Positions 9,288-17,757 of a stretch of DNA of 64,000 nucleotides are shown here, one piece after another. Within the stretch, counting starts at the first letter, position 1. Each line of letters starts with the position of its first letter. Position numbers and translations under genes: made by a program. The notes beneath the pieces were generated by a model, which had not been told where the DNA came from, did not search any database, and saw only the letters and a program-made list of their open reading frames with translations. The stretch spans positions 1,126,001-1,190,000 of the forward strand of contig NC_016745.1 of the NCBI RefSeq assembly GCF_000243075.1. Direction: 5' to 3'. This DNA comes from Oceanimonas sp. GK1. Lineage in GTDB: Bacteria > Pseudomonadota > Gammaproteobacteria > Enterobacterales > Aeromonadaceae.

Positions 9288-10290
9288 TAGGGTCTCTGTG
9301 GGTTAACGGCCAGGTTTCGCCCAGGCCGGCGGAGCTGACGCTGTAAAGCCGGTTAGGGCCGGTAAAGGCGACACTATACACCATGGCGCTGGCGGGCCTC
9401 AGGTGAGTGTGCAGGCCCACTTGCCAGTGGTGAAGGTGAACGCCGTCGCTGAGCCGCCACAGATCCAGCCGGCGGGCCGTGCCGCCGGTGGCCAGTTGCC
9501 CCTGCTCCACATTGAAGCGGGCGCTGACAAAAGTCTGGCCCCGGGCGGGCACCTGCAGCCGGGCCTGCAGCTCACCGCCGGGCAGGCGGTGAATGTCCCC
9601 CCGGCCCTGGGCATCGGCGCTGAAGGCGTAGCGGCCCCCCTGATCCAGCCGCACCAGGTTCACGCTGTGCTCATGGCGCCAGCGCGCCAGAATGCCGGCA
9701 TCCGCGGTTTGCCACAGCATCACCTCGCCATCGTGGCTGGCGCTCAGGGCGTAGCGGCCGTTGGCGGACAGATCCAGGCTGTTGATGCGATCCTGATGCC
9801 CCAGAAACTGCAGCCGGCGACCGCTGCTCAGGTTTACAAATTCCACCTCGCCACTTTGGTAACCCAGCAGCAGGGCGCGGCCGTCGCTGGCCAGGGCCAG
9901 GGCGCGCAGGGGCTGTTCCAGCCGGTAAAAGCCGAGGTTCTGTCCGCTTGCCAGCGACCACACCGCCACCGTGTACTCGGTGGCGGTGGCTGCGGCCAGG
10001 CCGCTGGGGCCGGCGGCCAGCAGCACCACGGGCGTGGTTTCCTCGCCCTGATGCCATTGATACAGGGGCGCGGCGTCGCCCTGCTGCCAGACCTGTACCG
10101 GGCCGCTGCCGGTGGCCACCAAGGTAAAGCGGCCATCCGCGGTAGACTCTACCGCCAGCACGCTGCCCTCGGCCAGGGGTTGCCGGGCGAGGGGGGGAGC
10201 ACTGCGGTCACAGCCGGCCAGCAGCAAAAGGACAAGTCCTGCCGCGCCGGCCAGGCCGGCACGGGTTTTTACCAAGAAGGGGTTTCGCAT
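9277..10290 (-). CDS. WD40-repeat lipoprotein
   Basis: About 337 residues from ATG 10290 (MRNPFLVKTRAGLAGAAGLV); an in-frame TTG at 10296 is the alternative. The N-terminus has a basic start, a hydrophobic segment and a lipobox LLAGC, predicting a lipid-anchored protein. Repeated beta-propeller blades are visible (VAVESTADGRFTLVATGSG, INSLDLSANGRYALSASHDG EVMLW, LVRLDQGGRYAFSAD). Such propellers are scaffolds; the ligand is unknown. It precedes slyX with an 11-base overlap and is divergent from fkpA, another periplasmic lipoprotein-like gene. Confidence 0.85.
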   Translation of the reverse strand: MRNPFLVKTRAGLAGAAGLVLLLLAGCDRSAPPLARQPLAEGSVLAVESTADGRFTLVATGSGPVQVWQQGDAAPLYQWHQGEETTPVVLLAAGPSGLAAATATEYTVAVWSLASGQNLGFYRLEQPLRALALASDGRALLLGYQSGEVEFVNLSSGRRLQFLGHQDRINSLDLSANGRYALSASHDGEVMLWQTADAGILARWRHEHSVNLVRLDQGGRYAFSADAQGRGDIHRLPGGELQARLQVPARGQTFVSARFNVEQGQLATGGTARRLDLWRLSDGVHLHHWQVGLHTHLRPASAMVYSVAFTGPNRLYSVSSAGLGETWPLTHRDPNDE

Positions 10291-10374
10291 GGGCAAGTTG
10301 CAAGGTTAGTATAAATCCCTGAGTATAAGTCTCTCATTTTCCAAGGTGTCTGTGCACCCGACTCGGAGTTGATA

Positions 10375-11175
10375 ATGAAAAAACTGTTACAGGTCAGCTT
10401 GCTGGCCGCCGCCGTGATGGCGGGGTTGAGTGGTTGTAAGGAAGAGCAGGCGGCCTCGACCGCCCCGGCCGCCGAAAACGCGGTGGCGCTGAACAGTTTC
10501 GAGGACAAGTCCGCTTACGCCATCGGCCTGTCCATGGGGCGCTATATCGGCTCTACCCTGGAAAAGCAGCAGGAACTGGGCGTGACCCTGAATGACGAGG
10601 TCATTCTGCAGGGGGTGAAGGACGGGTTTGGTGCCGAGGGCCAAATGACCGACGAGGAAGTGCAGCAGGCACTGATGGCCTACGACACCCACATCAACGA
10701 GCTGATCGAAGCCAAGAACAAGGAAGAAGCCGCCGCCACCCTGAAGGAAGGCGAGGAGTTTCTGAAGGAAAACGCCAAGCGTGACGGCGTGCAGGTCACC
10801 GAGTCCGGCCTGCAGTACGAAGTGCTGACCGAAGGCGAGGGAGACAAGCCGGCGGCGGAAGACGTGGTGACCGTGCATTATACCGGCACCCTGGTGGACG
10901 GCACCCAGTTCGACAGCTCGGTCGAGCGCGGCGAGCCGGCGAGCTTCCCGCTCAACCAGGTGATCCCGGGCTGGACCGAAGGCGTGCAGCTGATGCCGGT
11001 GGGCGCCAAGTACAAGTTCTATATTCCGTCGGCGCTGGCCTACGGTGAGACCGGTGCCGGCTCCATTCCCGGCAATGCGGTGCTGATCTTTGACGTTGAG
11101 CTGCTGGACATTGAAAAGGCCGCCGACGCCCAGGAAGCCGTGGCCGCCTCACCGGACGAAGCCGGCACCGAATAA
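10375..11175 (+). CDS. fkpA: FkpA-type peptidyl-prolyl isomerase with lipobox
   Basis: 266 residues from ATG 10375, chosen because GGAG lies six bases upstream. N-terminal signal MKKLLQVSLLAAAVMAGLSGC has a lipobox ending at Cys21. The helical dimerisation region (SAYAIGLSMGRYIGSTLEKQ) is followed by the FKBP domain (VVTVHYTGTLVDGTQFDSS, FPLNQVIPGWTEGVQLMPVG, YIPSALAYGETGAGSIPGNA). This is the FkpA/Mip layout, a periplasmic folding factor. E. coli FkpA is soluble, so the lipobox is a difference. A promoter could not be fixed with confidence. Confidence 0.9.
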   Translation: MKKLLQVSLLAAAVMAGLSGCKEEQAASTAPAAENAVALNSFEDKSAYAIGLSMGRYIGSTLEKQQELGVTLNDEVILQGVKDGFGAEGQMTDEEVQQALMAYDTHINELIEAKNKEEAAATLKEGEEFLKENAKRDGVQVTESGLQYEVLTEGEGDKPAAEDVVTVHYTGTLVDGTQFDSSVERGEPASFPLNQVIPGWTEGVQLMPVGAKYKFYIPSALAYGETGAGSIPGNAVLIFDVELLDIEKAADAQEAVAASPDEAGTE

Positions 11176-11196
11176 GCAAGACACCGAGGGCGCCCT

Positions 11197-11505
11197 TCAG
11201 GCGTTCCTGTCCAGGAGCAGTTGTTGCCACTCCGAGGGGGCGTGCAGCAACTGCTCTTTTTGTTTTCTGGACAGGCGCTTGAGCCGGTATTCCAGCCGCA
11301 GCGCCGTGGATCTGTCGGTGACCGGCTGCTGCCACACCAGGGTGGCGGGACGGCGCGACCACACGTAGCGGGAAGCGAGCCGTGGCACTTGATTGTGCTC
11401 GTGGCAGCGGCGCAACGGATCCAGGCTGATGCCACCATAGAAGCTGCCATCCCGGCAGCGCAGTAGATAGAGGTACCAGGGGGCCTCAAGGGCGGTGGAA
11501 TTCAT
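11197..11505 (-). CDS. GIY-YIG domain protein (UPF0213-like)
   Basis: 102 residues. WYLYLLRCRDGSFYGGISLD corresponds to the GIY...YIG core, with the second half read as YGG; R in DPLRRCHEHN and E in RLEYRLKRLSRKQK match conserved residues of this small endonuclease fold. Members of the UPF0213/YhbQ group are stand-alone domains of uncertain nuclease role. It is convergent with fkpA (21 bases between stops). Confidence 0.85.
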   Translation of the reverse strand: MNSTALEAPWYLYLLRCRDGSFYGGISLDPLRRCHEHNQVPRLASRYVWSRRPATLVWQQPVTDRSTALRLEYRLKRLSRKQKEQLLHAPSEWQQLLLDRNA

Positions 11506-11558
11506 GGCATGGTTTACAATCGAAACTCGAACATCGGCAAATCCTAACGGGGTTTATC

Positions 11559-12269
11559 ATGAAAGCAAACGGAACAGGGCCGGCGGCGTTGCTGGGTGGG
11601 CTAATTGCCCTCGGGCTTATCTGGGGTGGCAGCTATCTCAAGGACGCGGTGCGCATCTGGAAACAGGCGGACCGGGTGGTCTCGGTCAAGGGCCTGGCCG
11701 AGCGGGAAGTGCAGGCGGATCTGGTGTTGTGGCCGCTCAGTTTCTCGGTGTCGGCCGACAGCCTGGAAGCGTTGTATGACGCCATTGATCGGAACCGCGC
11801 CAGGATCACCGCCTTTTTGCAGCGGCACGGCTTTGAGCAGACCGAGCTGAGCTTCTCTGCTCCGGCGGTACAGGACGTCTGGGCCAGCCAGTATGGTGAA
11901 CAGCGCGCGCCCCAGCGTTACCGGGCCGATGCGGTGGTGCTGATGCGCAGCAACAAGGTGCAAGAAGTGAAAAACACCCAGCCGGCGGTGGCCGGGCTGG
12001 TCAGTCAGGGGGTGCTGCTGACCCAGAGCTATGAGCACAAGACCCAGTATGTATTTACCGGCCTCAACGACATCAAGCCCGACATGATTGCCCAGGCCAC
12101 CGCCAATGCGCGAGAGGCGGCCCGTCAGTTTGCCAATGATGCCGGCGCCGAGGTGGGCGGCATTCGTGCGGCCCAGCAGGGGTATTTTTCCATCGCCGAC
12201 CTGGATGCCTATACCCCCGAGATCAAGCTGGTGCGGGTGGTGACCAGTGTCGACTATTTGCTGGAGTGA
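11559..12269 (+). CDS. SIMPL domain (DUF541) protein
   Basis: 236 residues. One N-terminal membrane anchor or signal (AALLGGLIALGLIWGGSYL) precedes the SIMPL domain: DRVVSVKGLAEREVQADLVL, then SFSVSADSLEALYDAI and TANAREAARQFANDAGAEVG. Family members are periplasmic or surface proteins; the E. coli homologue YggE is linked to oxidative stress. The protein ends VVTSVDYLLE, typical of the family. It faces the DsbD-like gene with a one-base gap between stops. Confidence 0.88.
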   Translation: MKANGTGPAALLGGLIALGLIWGGSYLKDAVRIWKQADRVVSVKGLAEREVQADLVLWPLSFSVSADSLEALYDAIDRNRARITAFLQRHGFEQTELSFSAPAVQDVWASQYGEQRAPQRYRADAVVLMRSNKVQEVKNTQPAVAGLVSQGVLLTQSYEHKTQYVFTGLNDIKPDMIAQATANAREAARQFANDAGAEVGGIRAAQQGYFSIADLDAYTPEIKLVRVVTSVDYLLE

Positions 12270-12270
12270 C

Positions 12271-12702
12271 TCAGTTCAGCGCAAGCACACGCTGTTGGGG
12301 GGGGTAGCAAAGACCGGTGGTGCAGCCTTGATAGTGCAGCATGATATGGCCGCCTGAGGTGGCCGAGGCCACCGGCAGGCTCAGGGTGAGCTGCCTTCGG
12401 TAGATTTCGCTCTTGCCAAAATATTCGTCTTCATGGGGCTCGCCTGCCGGAGGCTGCCAGTGCCCCAGCTCAACGCCCTGGCCGTCGGCCGAGAGCGTGT
12501 GCCGGTACAGGTAGGCATCGGGAGCGATGGTGATATCGACCCGGACGGCGTTGCCGTCGCGGCGGTGACTGATCACAAAGGCCTGCTCCACCGGCAGCAC
12601 CCGGTTGCCGGGTGGTGGCGACGGAGCGGACCATTCCAGTACAAACGGAGCCAGCATCAGCAGCAGGCCGATCAGGGCCGCGGTCAGCAGAGCAGGTTTC
12701 AT
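12271..12702 (-). CDS. Stand-alone DsbD N-terminal (DsbD-alpha)-like protein
   Basis: 143 residues from ATG 12702, preceded by AGGGAGA at good spacing. A signal/anchor (ALLTAALIGLLLMLAPFV) is followed by a DsbD-alpha-type domain: LPVEQAFVISH, APDAYLYRHTL, EDEYFGKSEIYRRQLTLSLP, and YQGCTTGLCYPPQ with two cysteines where DsbD has its redox pair. DsbD proper is 550-600 residues, with eight membrane helices and a thioredoxin domain; none of that is here. In E. coli dsbD-cutA lies near fxsA-groES, the same neighbourhood, so this may be a remnant or a domain kept on its own. Confidence 0.75.
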   Translation of the reverse strand: MKPALLTAALIGLLLMLAPFVLEWSAPSPPPGNRVLPVEQAFVISHRRDGNAVRVDITIAPDAYLYRHTLSADGQGVELGHWQPPAGEPHEDEYFGKSEIYRRQLTLSLPVASATSGGHIMLHYQGCTTGLCYPPQQRVLALN

Positions 12703-12815
12703 CAATGTCTCCCTGAGTCGTGGAGCACACAATGACATTTGAAAATGCCATGGTGCGCCCCCACGTTATCGGTTTGACCCCATTGTAAGCCGTGAAACGG
12801 CAAAAAGAGGTGATT

Positions 12816-13295
12816 GTGGGCAGAATACTGTTGTTTTTCATTGGTGCCGGTTTGCTGGAGATCTTCGTGTTGATCGAAGTGGGCTCGGCCATTGGTGCCT
12901 GGAGTACCATTGCACTGATCATGCTGACCGCGATCATCGGCATTAGCCTGGTGCGCATTCAGGGGCTGCAGACCCTGATGGAGGCCCAGGCCAAAATCAA
13001 CCGGGGTGAAACCCCGGCCCGGGAAATGGTGTCGGGCATGATGCTGGCGCTGAGCGGCGTGCTGTTGCTGTTGCCGGGCTTTGTCACCGACTTTGCCGGT
13101 GTACTGTTGCTGTTGCCGCCGGTGCGCACCGCCCTGGCGGAGCGCTTTCTCGGCCGTGCCCATGTTCGGGGCACCAAGGGTCATACCTTCAGCGCCGAAT
13201 ATTACTACCATAGCGAAACCCGGGTGAACGACGACGAGCAGAGCAGAAAAGGCGTGACCTTTGAAGGCGAAGCCGAGCGCAAGGACGACAAGTGA
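12816..13295 (+). CDS. fxsA: FxsA family membrane protein
   Basis: 159 residues from GTG 12816 (RBS AGAGG five bases upstream); GTG codons at 12792 and 12810 are alternatives. Hydrophobic segments ILLFFIGAGLLEIFVLIEVG and TIALIMLTAIIGISLVRIQG precede RGETPAREMVSGMMLALSGV and LLLLPGFVTDFAGVLLLLPP, the FxsA signature. E. coli FxsA is an inner-membrane protein whose overproduction relieves F-plasmid exclusion of phage T7. It lies upstream of the groES locus as in E. coli. Confidence 0.92.
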   Translation: MGRILLFFIGAGLLEIFVLIEVGSAIGAWSTIALIMLTAIIGISLVRIQGLQTLMEAQAKINRGETPAREMVSGMMLALSGVLLLLPGFVTDFAGVLLLLPPVRTALAERFLGRAHVRGTKGHTFSAEYYYHSETRVNDDEQSRKGVTFEGEAERKDDK

Positions 13296-13330
13296 TCTCT
13301 TGAGAAGCTGAACGCGCCATAACCCTGTTC

Positions 13331-13409
13331 GTCATGCCGGCCTTGAGCCGGCATCTTTTTAGGGTGGTCCTGCATACCGCCTTGGACTCCGGCTCAAGGC
13401 CGGAGTGAC
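13331..13409. repeat. Inverted pair of GTCATGCCGG hairpin elements
   Basis: GTCATGCCGGCCTTGAGCCG begins a hairpin (CCGGC/GCCGG) ending in TTTTTAG at about 13362. A second, inverted element GACTCCGGCTCAAGGCCGGA runs to 13409. The first looks like an intrinsic terminator for fxsA. A related single element (GTCATGCCGGGCTTGACCCG...TTTTTAG) lies after folA at 51547. Confidence 0.65.
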
Positions 13410-13418
13410 AATCCTTTC

Positions 13419-13491
13419 AGTCCCCAGTCCCCAGTCCCCAGTCCCCAGTCCCCAGTCCCCAGTCCCCAGTCCCCAGTCCCCAGTCCCCAGT
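13419..13491. repeat. AGTCCCC heptamer tandem repeat (10 copies)
   Basis: Ten perfect AGTCCCC units plus AGT, with no interruptions, immediately before the stop of the MATE gene. Perfect identity suggests recent slippage and possible length variation between strains. It is not CRISPR-like: there are no spacers. Confidence 0.95.
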
Positions 13492-13496
13492 TTTCG

Positions 13497-14849
13497 TCAA
13501 CTCAGCGGATGGCGGATTTTCCAGGGAAAGCGTCGCCAGGCAAATACGCAGGCAAGCAGCCCCGCCAGCAGGTTGGCCAGCAAAATACCGGTAAAAATGC
13601 CCTCGGCGCCGGCCAGGGCGGCGCCCAGCCAGGCCAGGGGCAGCAGCAGGCCAAACAGCCTAAGGCCGTTCAGCAGCAGGGAAATCACCGACACTCGCAG
13701 GCCGTTCAGGGCCGCCCCCAGCAACATAAAGCACCCTTGCAGGCCGTAACTGACGGGCACCAGCCGCAGGTAGTGCTGCAGCAGGCTGCTCACCTCGGCA
13801 CTGTCGGTAAACAGTCCCGCCAGCCAGGGCGCCAGCCACCATAGCAACACAAACACACCCAGCTGAAACAGCAGCGCAAAGCGCATCGCCAGCAGCAGGC
13901 CGTGGCGGCTGCGCTCATGCAGCCCCGCGCCGGTGTTCTGGGAAATAAAGGGGGCGAGCACCGAGCTCAGCGCCATCATCACGATCAACACCACCGCCTC
14001 AATACGGGACGCCGCCCCATAGGCGGCCACGGTTTCGGTGCCAAGGTCGGCCAGCAACAGCATCAGCAGGGCGGTGGCCACCGGGTTGAGCACGCTGGTG
14101 AAGGAGGCGGGAATGGCCACGTGCAGCAGTTGGCGCCAGTGTTGCAATAAGGGCGTCAGGGCCGGCCAATGCCAGCTTAGCAGGCGCTCCCGGTGCTGCA
14201 GCAGATAGAGTGCCACCACCATGGCCATCAGCCAGGAGCAGGCGCTGGCGATGGCGGCACCGCGAATGCCGAGCGTGGGAAAGGGGCCCAGGCCAAAGAT
14301 CAGCAGCGGATCGAGCACGCCGTTCACCAGGCCGGCCACCAGCATCACCAGGCCGGGCGTATGGGTGTCGCCGGTGGCACGAATGGCGGCGTTGCACACC
14401 ATGGGGATCACCAGCATGGGCGAGGCGGCGTACCAGACGATCATGTAATCGTGGATCAGCGGCAGCAGTGCCGGATCGGCCCCCAGCAGGCTAAACAGCG
14501 GATCCATACTGGCCAGCCCCAGGCCGGCCAGTATGGTGATCAGCAGCAGGGACAGCAACAGACTGTCGCTGGTAAAGCGGGCCGCCCGCTCATGGCGGCC
14601 GGCGCCCAGCGCCTGCCCCAGACTGGCCGACAGCCCGGCCCCCAGGCCCATGGCCAGCGAGGTGACCACAAAGGTCACCGGAAAGGTAAAGGTGACCGCC
14701 GCCAGCGGGGCCGTACCGAGCAGCCCGATAAAAAAAGTGTCCACCAGGTTGAACCCCAGGATCGCCACTATGCCCAGCGCCATGGGGCCGGTCATGCGCG
14801 CCAGTTGCGGGCCGATGGGAGCGGTGAGCAGGGAATTGGTGCGGGTCAC
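13497..14849 (-). CDS. MATE family efflux transporter
   Basis: 450 residues from GTG 14849 (VTRTNSLLTAPIGPQLARMT). The open frame extends further upstream, but the family N-terminus starts here, and AAGG lies near. About 12 membrane segments are evident, with MATE patterns such as GIVAILGFNLVDTFFIGLLG, AVTFTFPVTFVVTSLAMGLG and NAAIRATGDTHTPGLVMLVA. Function: Na+ or H+ coupled export of cationic drugs or metabolites; substrate unknown. It is divergent from groES, and the first 46 codons of the longer frame would overlap the sigma-32 promoter region, another reason for the shorter form. Confidence 0.88.
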   Translation of the reverse strand: MTRTNSLLTAPIGPQLARMTGPMALGIVAILGFNLVDTFFIGLLGTAPLAAVTFTFPVTFVVTSLAMGLGAGLSASLGQALGAGRHERAARFTSDSLLLSLLLITILAGLGLASMDPLFSLLGADPALLPLIHDYMIVWYAASPMLVIPMVCNAAIRATGDTHTPGLVMLVAGLVNGVLDPLLIFGLGPFPTLGIRGAAIASACSWLMAMVVALYLLQHRERLLSWHWPALTPLLQHWRQLLHVAIPASFTSVLNPVATALLMLLLADLGTETVAAYGAASRIEAVVLIVMMALSSVLAPFISQNTGAGLHERSRHGLLLAMRFALLFQLGVFVLLWWLAPWLAGLFTDSAEVSSLLQHYLRLVPVSYGLQGCFMLLGAALNGLRVSVISLLLNGLRLFGLLLPLAWLGAALAGAEGIFTGILLANLLAGLLACVFAWRRFPWKIRHPLS

Positions 14850-14941
14850 AGAATAACCTTGGTGTGGCGGCGGATGCAGAACTCGGCGGCCATGATAACG
14901 CTGCCCCACCCATGATTTTAAAAAAATTTTTGCTTTCCGCT

Positions 14942-14970
14942 CTTGAAGGCGCCGAATGCGCTCCCATATA
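14942..14970 (+). promoter_or_regulatory. Sigma-32 (RpoH)-type heat-shock promoter of groES-groEL
   Basis: CTTGAAG at 14942-14948 and CTCCCATATA at 14961-14970 match the heat-shock consensus CTTGAAA and CCCCATNTA. About 14 bases separate CTTGAAG from CCCATATA, in the usual range. It lies about 75 bases before the groES ATG. The match supports RpoH control of the chaperonin operon, as in E. coli. Confidence 0.85.
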
Positions 14971-15046
14971 GGAAGGCAACGGAACAAGTTTGCGGCCGAT
15001 GGCCGTTTATCTCACAAGGTAACAACACTCAGCAGGAGAGTTATCG

Positions 15047-15340
15047 ATGAACATTCGTCCATTGCACGATCGCGTCATTATCAAGCGTATTGAAGCCGAG
15101 GCCAAGTCGGCCGGTGGCATCGTTCTGACCGGCTCCGCCGCCGAGAAATCCACTCGCGGCGAAGTGCTGGCGGTGGGTAATGGCCGTACGCTGGACAACG
15201 GTGAAGTGAAGACCATGTCCGTGAAGGTCGGTGACAAGGTGATCTTCAACGAAGGTTTTGGCGTCAAGACCGAGAAGCTGGATGGCCAGGAAGTGCTGAT
15301 CCTGTCCGAAAACGACATTCTGGCTATCGTCGAAGAATAA
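15047..15340 (+). CDS. groES: Co-chaperonin GroES
   Basis: 97 residues, [20 protein letters not shown] through [15 protein letters not shown]: the full-length GroES. The mobile loop [16 protein letters not shown] is present. It caps the GroEL folding chamber in the cytoplasm. AGGAG lies at good spacing before the ATG. groEL follows after 32 bases on the same transcript. Confidence 0.98.
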   Translation: MNIRPLHDRVIIKRIEAEAKSAGGIVLTGSAAEKSTRGEVLAVGNGRTLDNGEVKTMSVKVGDKVIFNEGFGVKTEKLDGQEVLILSENDILAIVEE

Positions 15341-15360
15341 TCCGGTTCATCTACTTTTAA

Positions 15361-17019
<1,659 letters not shown>

Positions 17020-17063
17020 TCTGAGTCACATCATTTCCTGCCGGGATCCTTCCCGGGCCATCA

Positions 17064-17099
17064 AAAAGCCGGACCGAGAGGTCCGGCTTTTTTTTTTTT
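17064..17099 (+). terminator. Intrinsic terminator of groES-groEL
   Basis: AAAAAGCCGGACC pairs with GGTCCGGCTTTTT around a GAGA tetraloop, followed by a run of more than ten T. A classical strong Rho-independent terminator. Confidence 0.95.
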
Positions 17100-17259
17100 G
17101 ACAGCCGTGTCCCTGGCTAAAATTACACTTCAGTTGCATCTAATGTTTTAGGTATGATGGCAGCCCTGTCTTGATGGGACTATTGAGTCCTTGTGGTTGT
17201 TCAGGATACCGCTCGAAAGGCTGGGCAAACGCCACCCTTGTGAGCTGAGGAGAGGAAGC

Positions 17260-17757
17260 ATGAAACGGCTCGGCATGCTTATGCTGTGGTTGGTATCGTT
17301 TGGGAGCTGGTCTCAGGAGCCGGTGATCCTCACCATCTTCGGCAATATCGAACTGGAAGGGCGCTCCTTTGAGCAGATCGACTATACCCTGCCTGAGCTT
17401 CGCGCCCTGCCTCAGGGAGAAATCACCACGGCCCATCCCTGGTCCGAGCAGCCCCGGACCTACCGTGGTCTGGATCTGAGCGCCCTGCTCGACACCCTGT
17501 TTGCCCATGGGAAAATCAGGACGCTCTACCTGGAGGCACTGAATGGCTTCAGCGTGGCGGTGGACTGGCAGACGGTGGCTCCCTATGGGCCGCTGCTGGC
17601 CTGGAGCGAAAATGGCCGTCTGATGAGCCGGCGCGACAAGGGGCCGCTGTGGCTGATATTGCCCTATGATCAGGCACCCGAGCTGCAGCAGGCGGAGTTT
17701 TTGCATTACATGGCCTGGCAACTCAGGTACATCAAAGTTCGAACGGAATCCAAGTGA
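17260..17757 (+). CDS. Small periplasmic protein with molybdopterin-oxidoreductase-like fold
   Basis: 165 residues from ATG 17260 (strong RBS GAGGAGAGGA). A signal peptide (MKRLGMLMLWLVSFGSWSQE) predicts export. The core (FTLPELRALPQ-like segment YTLPELRALPQGEITTAHPW, then YRGLDLSALLDTLF and LEALNGFSVAVDWQTV, GPLWLILPYDQ) resembles the oxidoreductase molybdopterin-binding domain of the sulfite-oxidase family, but the protein is short and no cofactor-ligating Cys is seen. Its stop overlaps the GTG of the next gene (GTGA), so it is probably a partner of that membrane protein, such as a ligand-binding subunit. Confidence 0.7.
   Translation: MKRLGMLMLWLVSFGSWSQEPVILTIFGNIELEGRSFEQIDYTLPELRALPQGEITTAHPWSEQPRTYRGLDLSALLDTLFAHGKIRTLYLEALNGFSVAVDWQTVAPYGPLLAWSENGRLMSRRDKGPLWLILPYDQAPELQQAEFLHYMAWQLRYIKVRTESK

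Noticed and set aside
10292..10326. Possible sigma-E promoter for fkpA (GGCAAGTT ... TCCCTGA)
   Set aside because: Both boxes match the GGAACTT/TCTGA consensus poorly. fkpA is sigma-E controlled in E. coli, but this sequence does not show it.
13419..13491. Short regular repeats that could suggest a CRISPR array
   Set aside because: Perfect 7-base tandem units without spacers; no cas genes.
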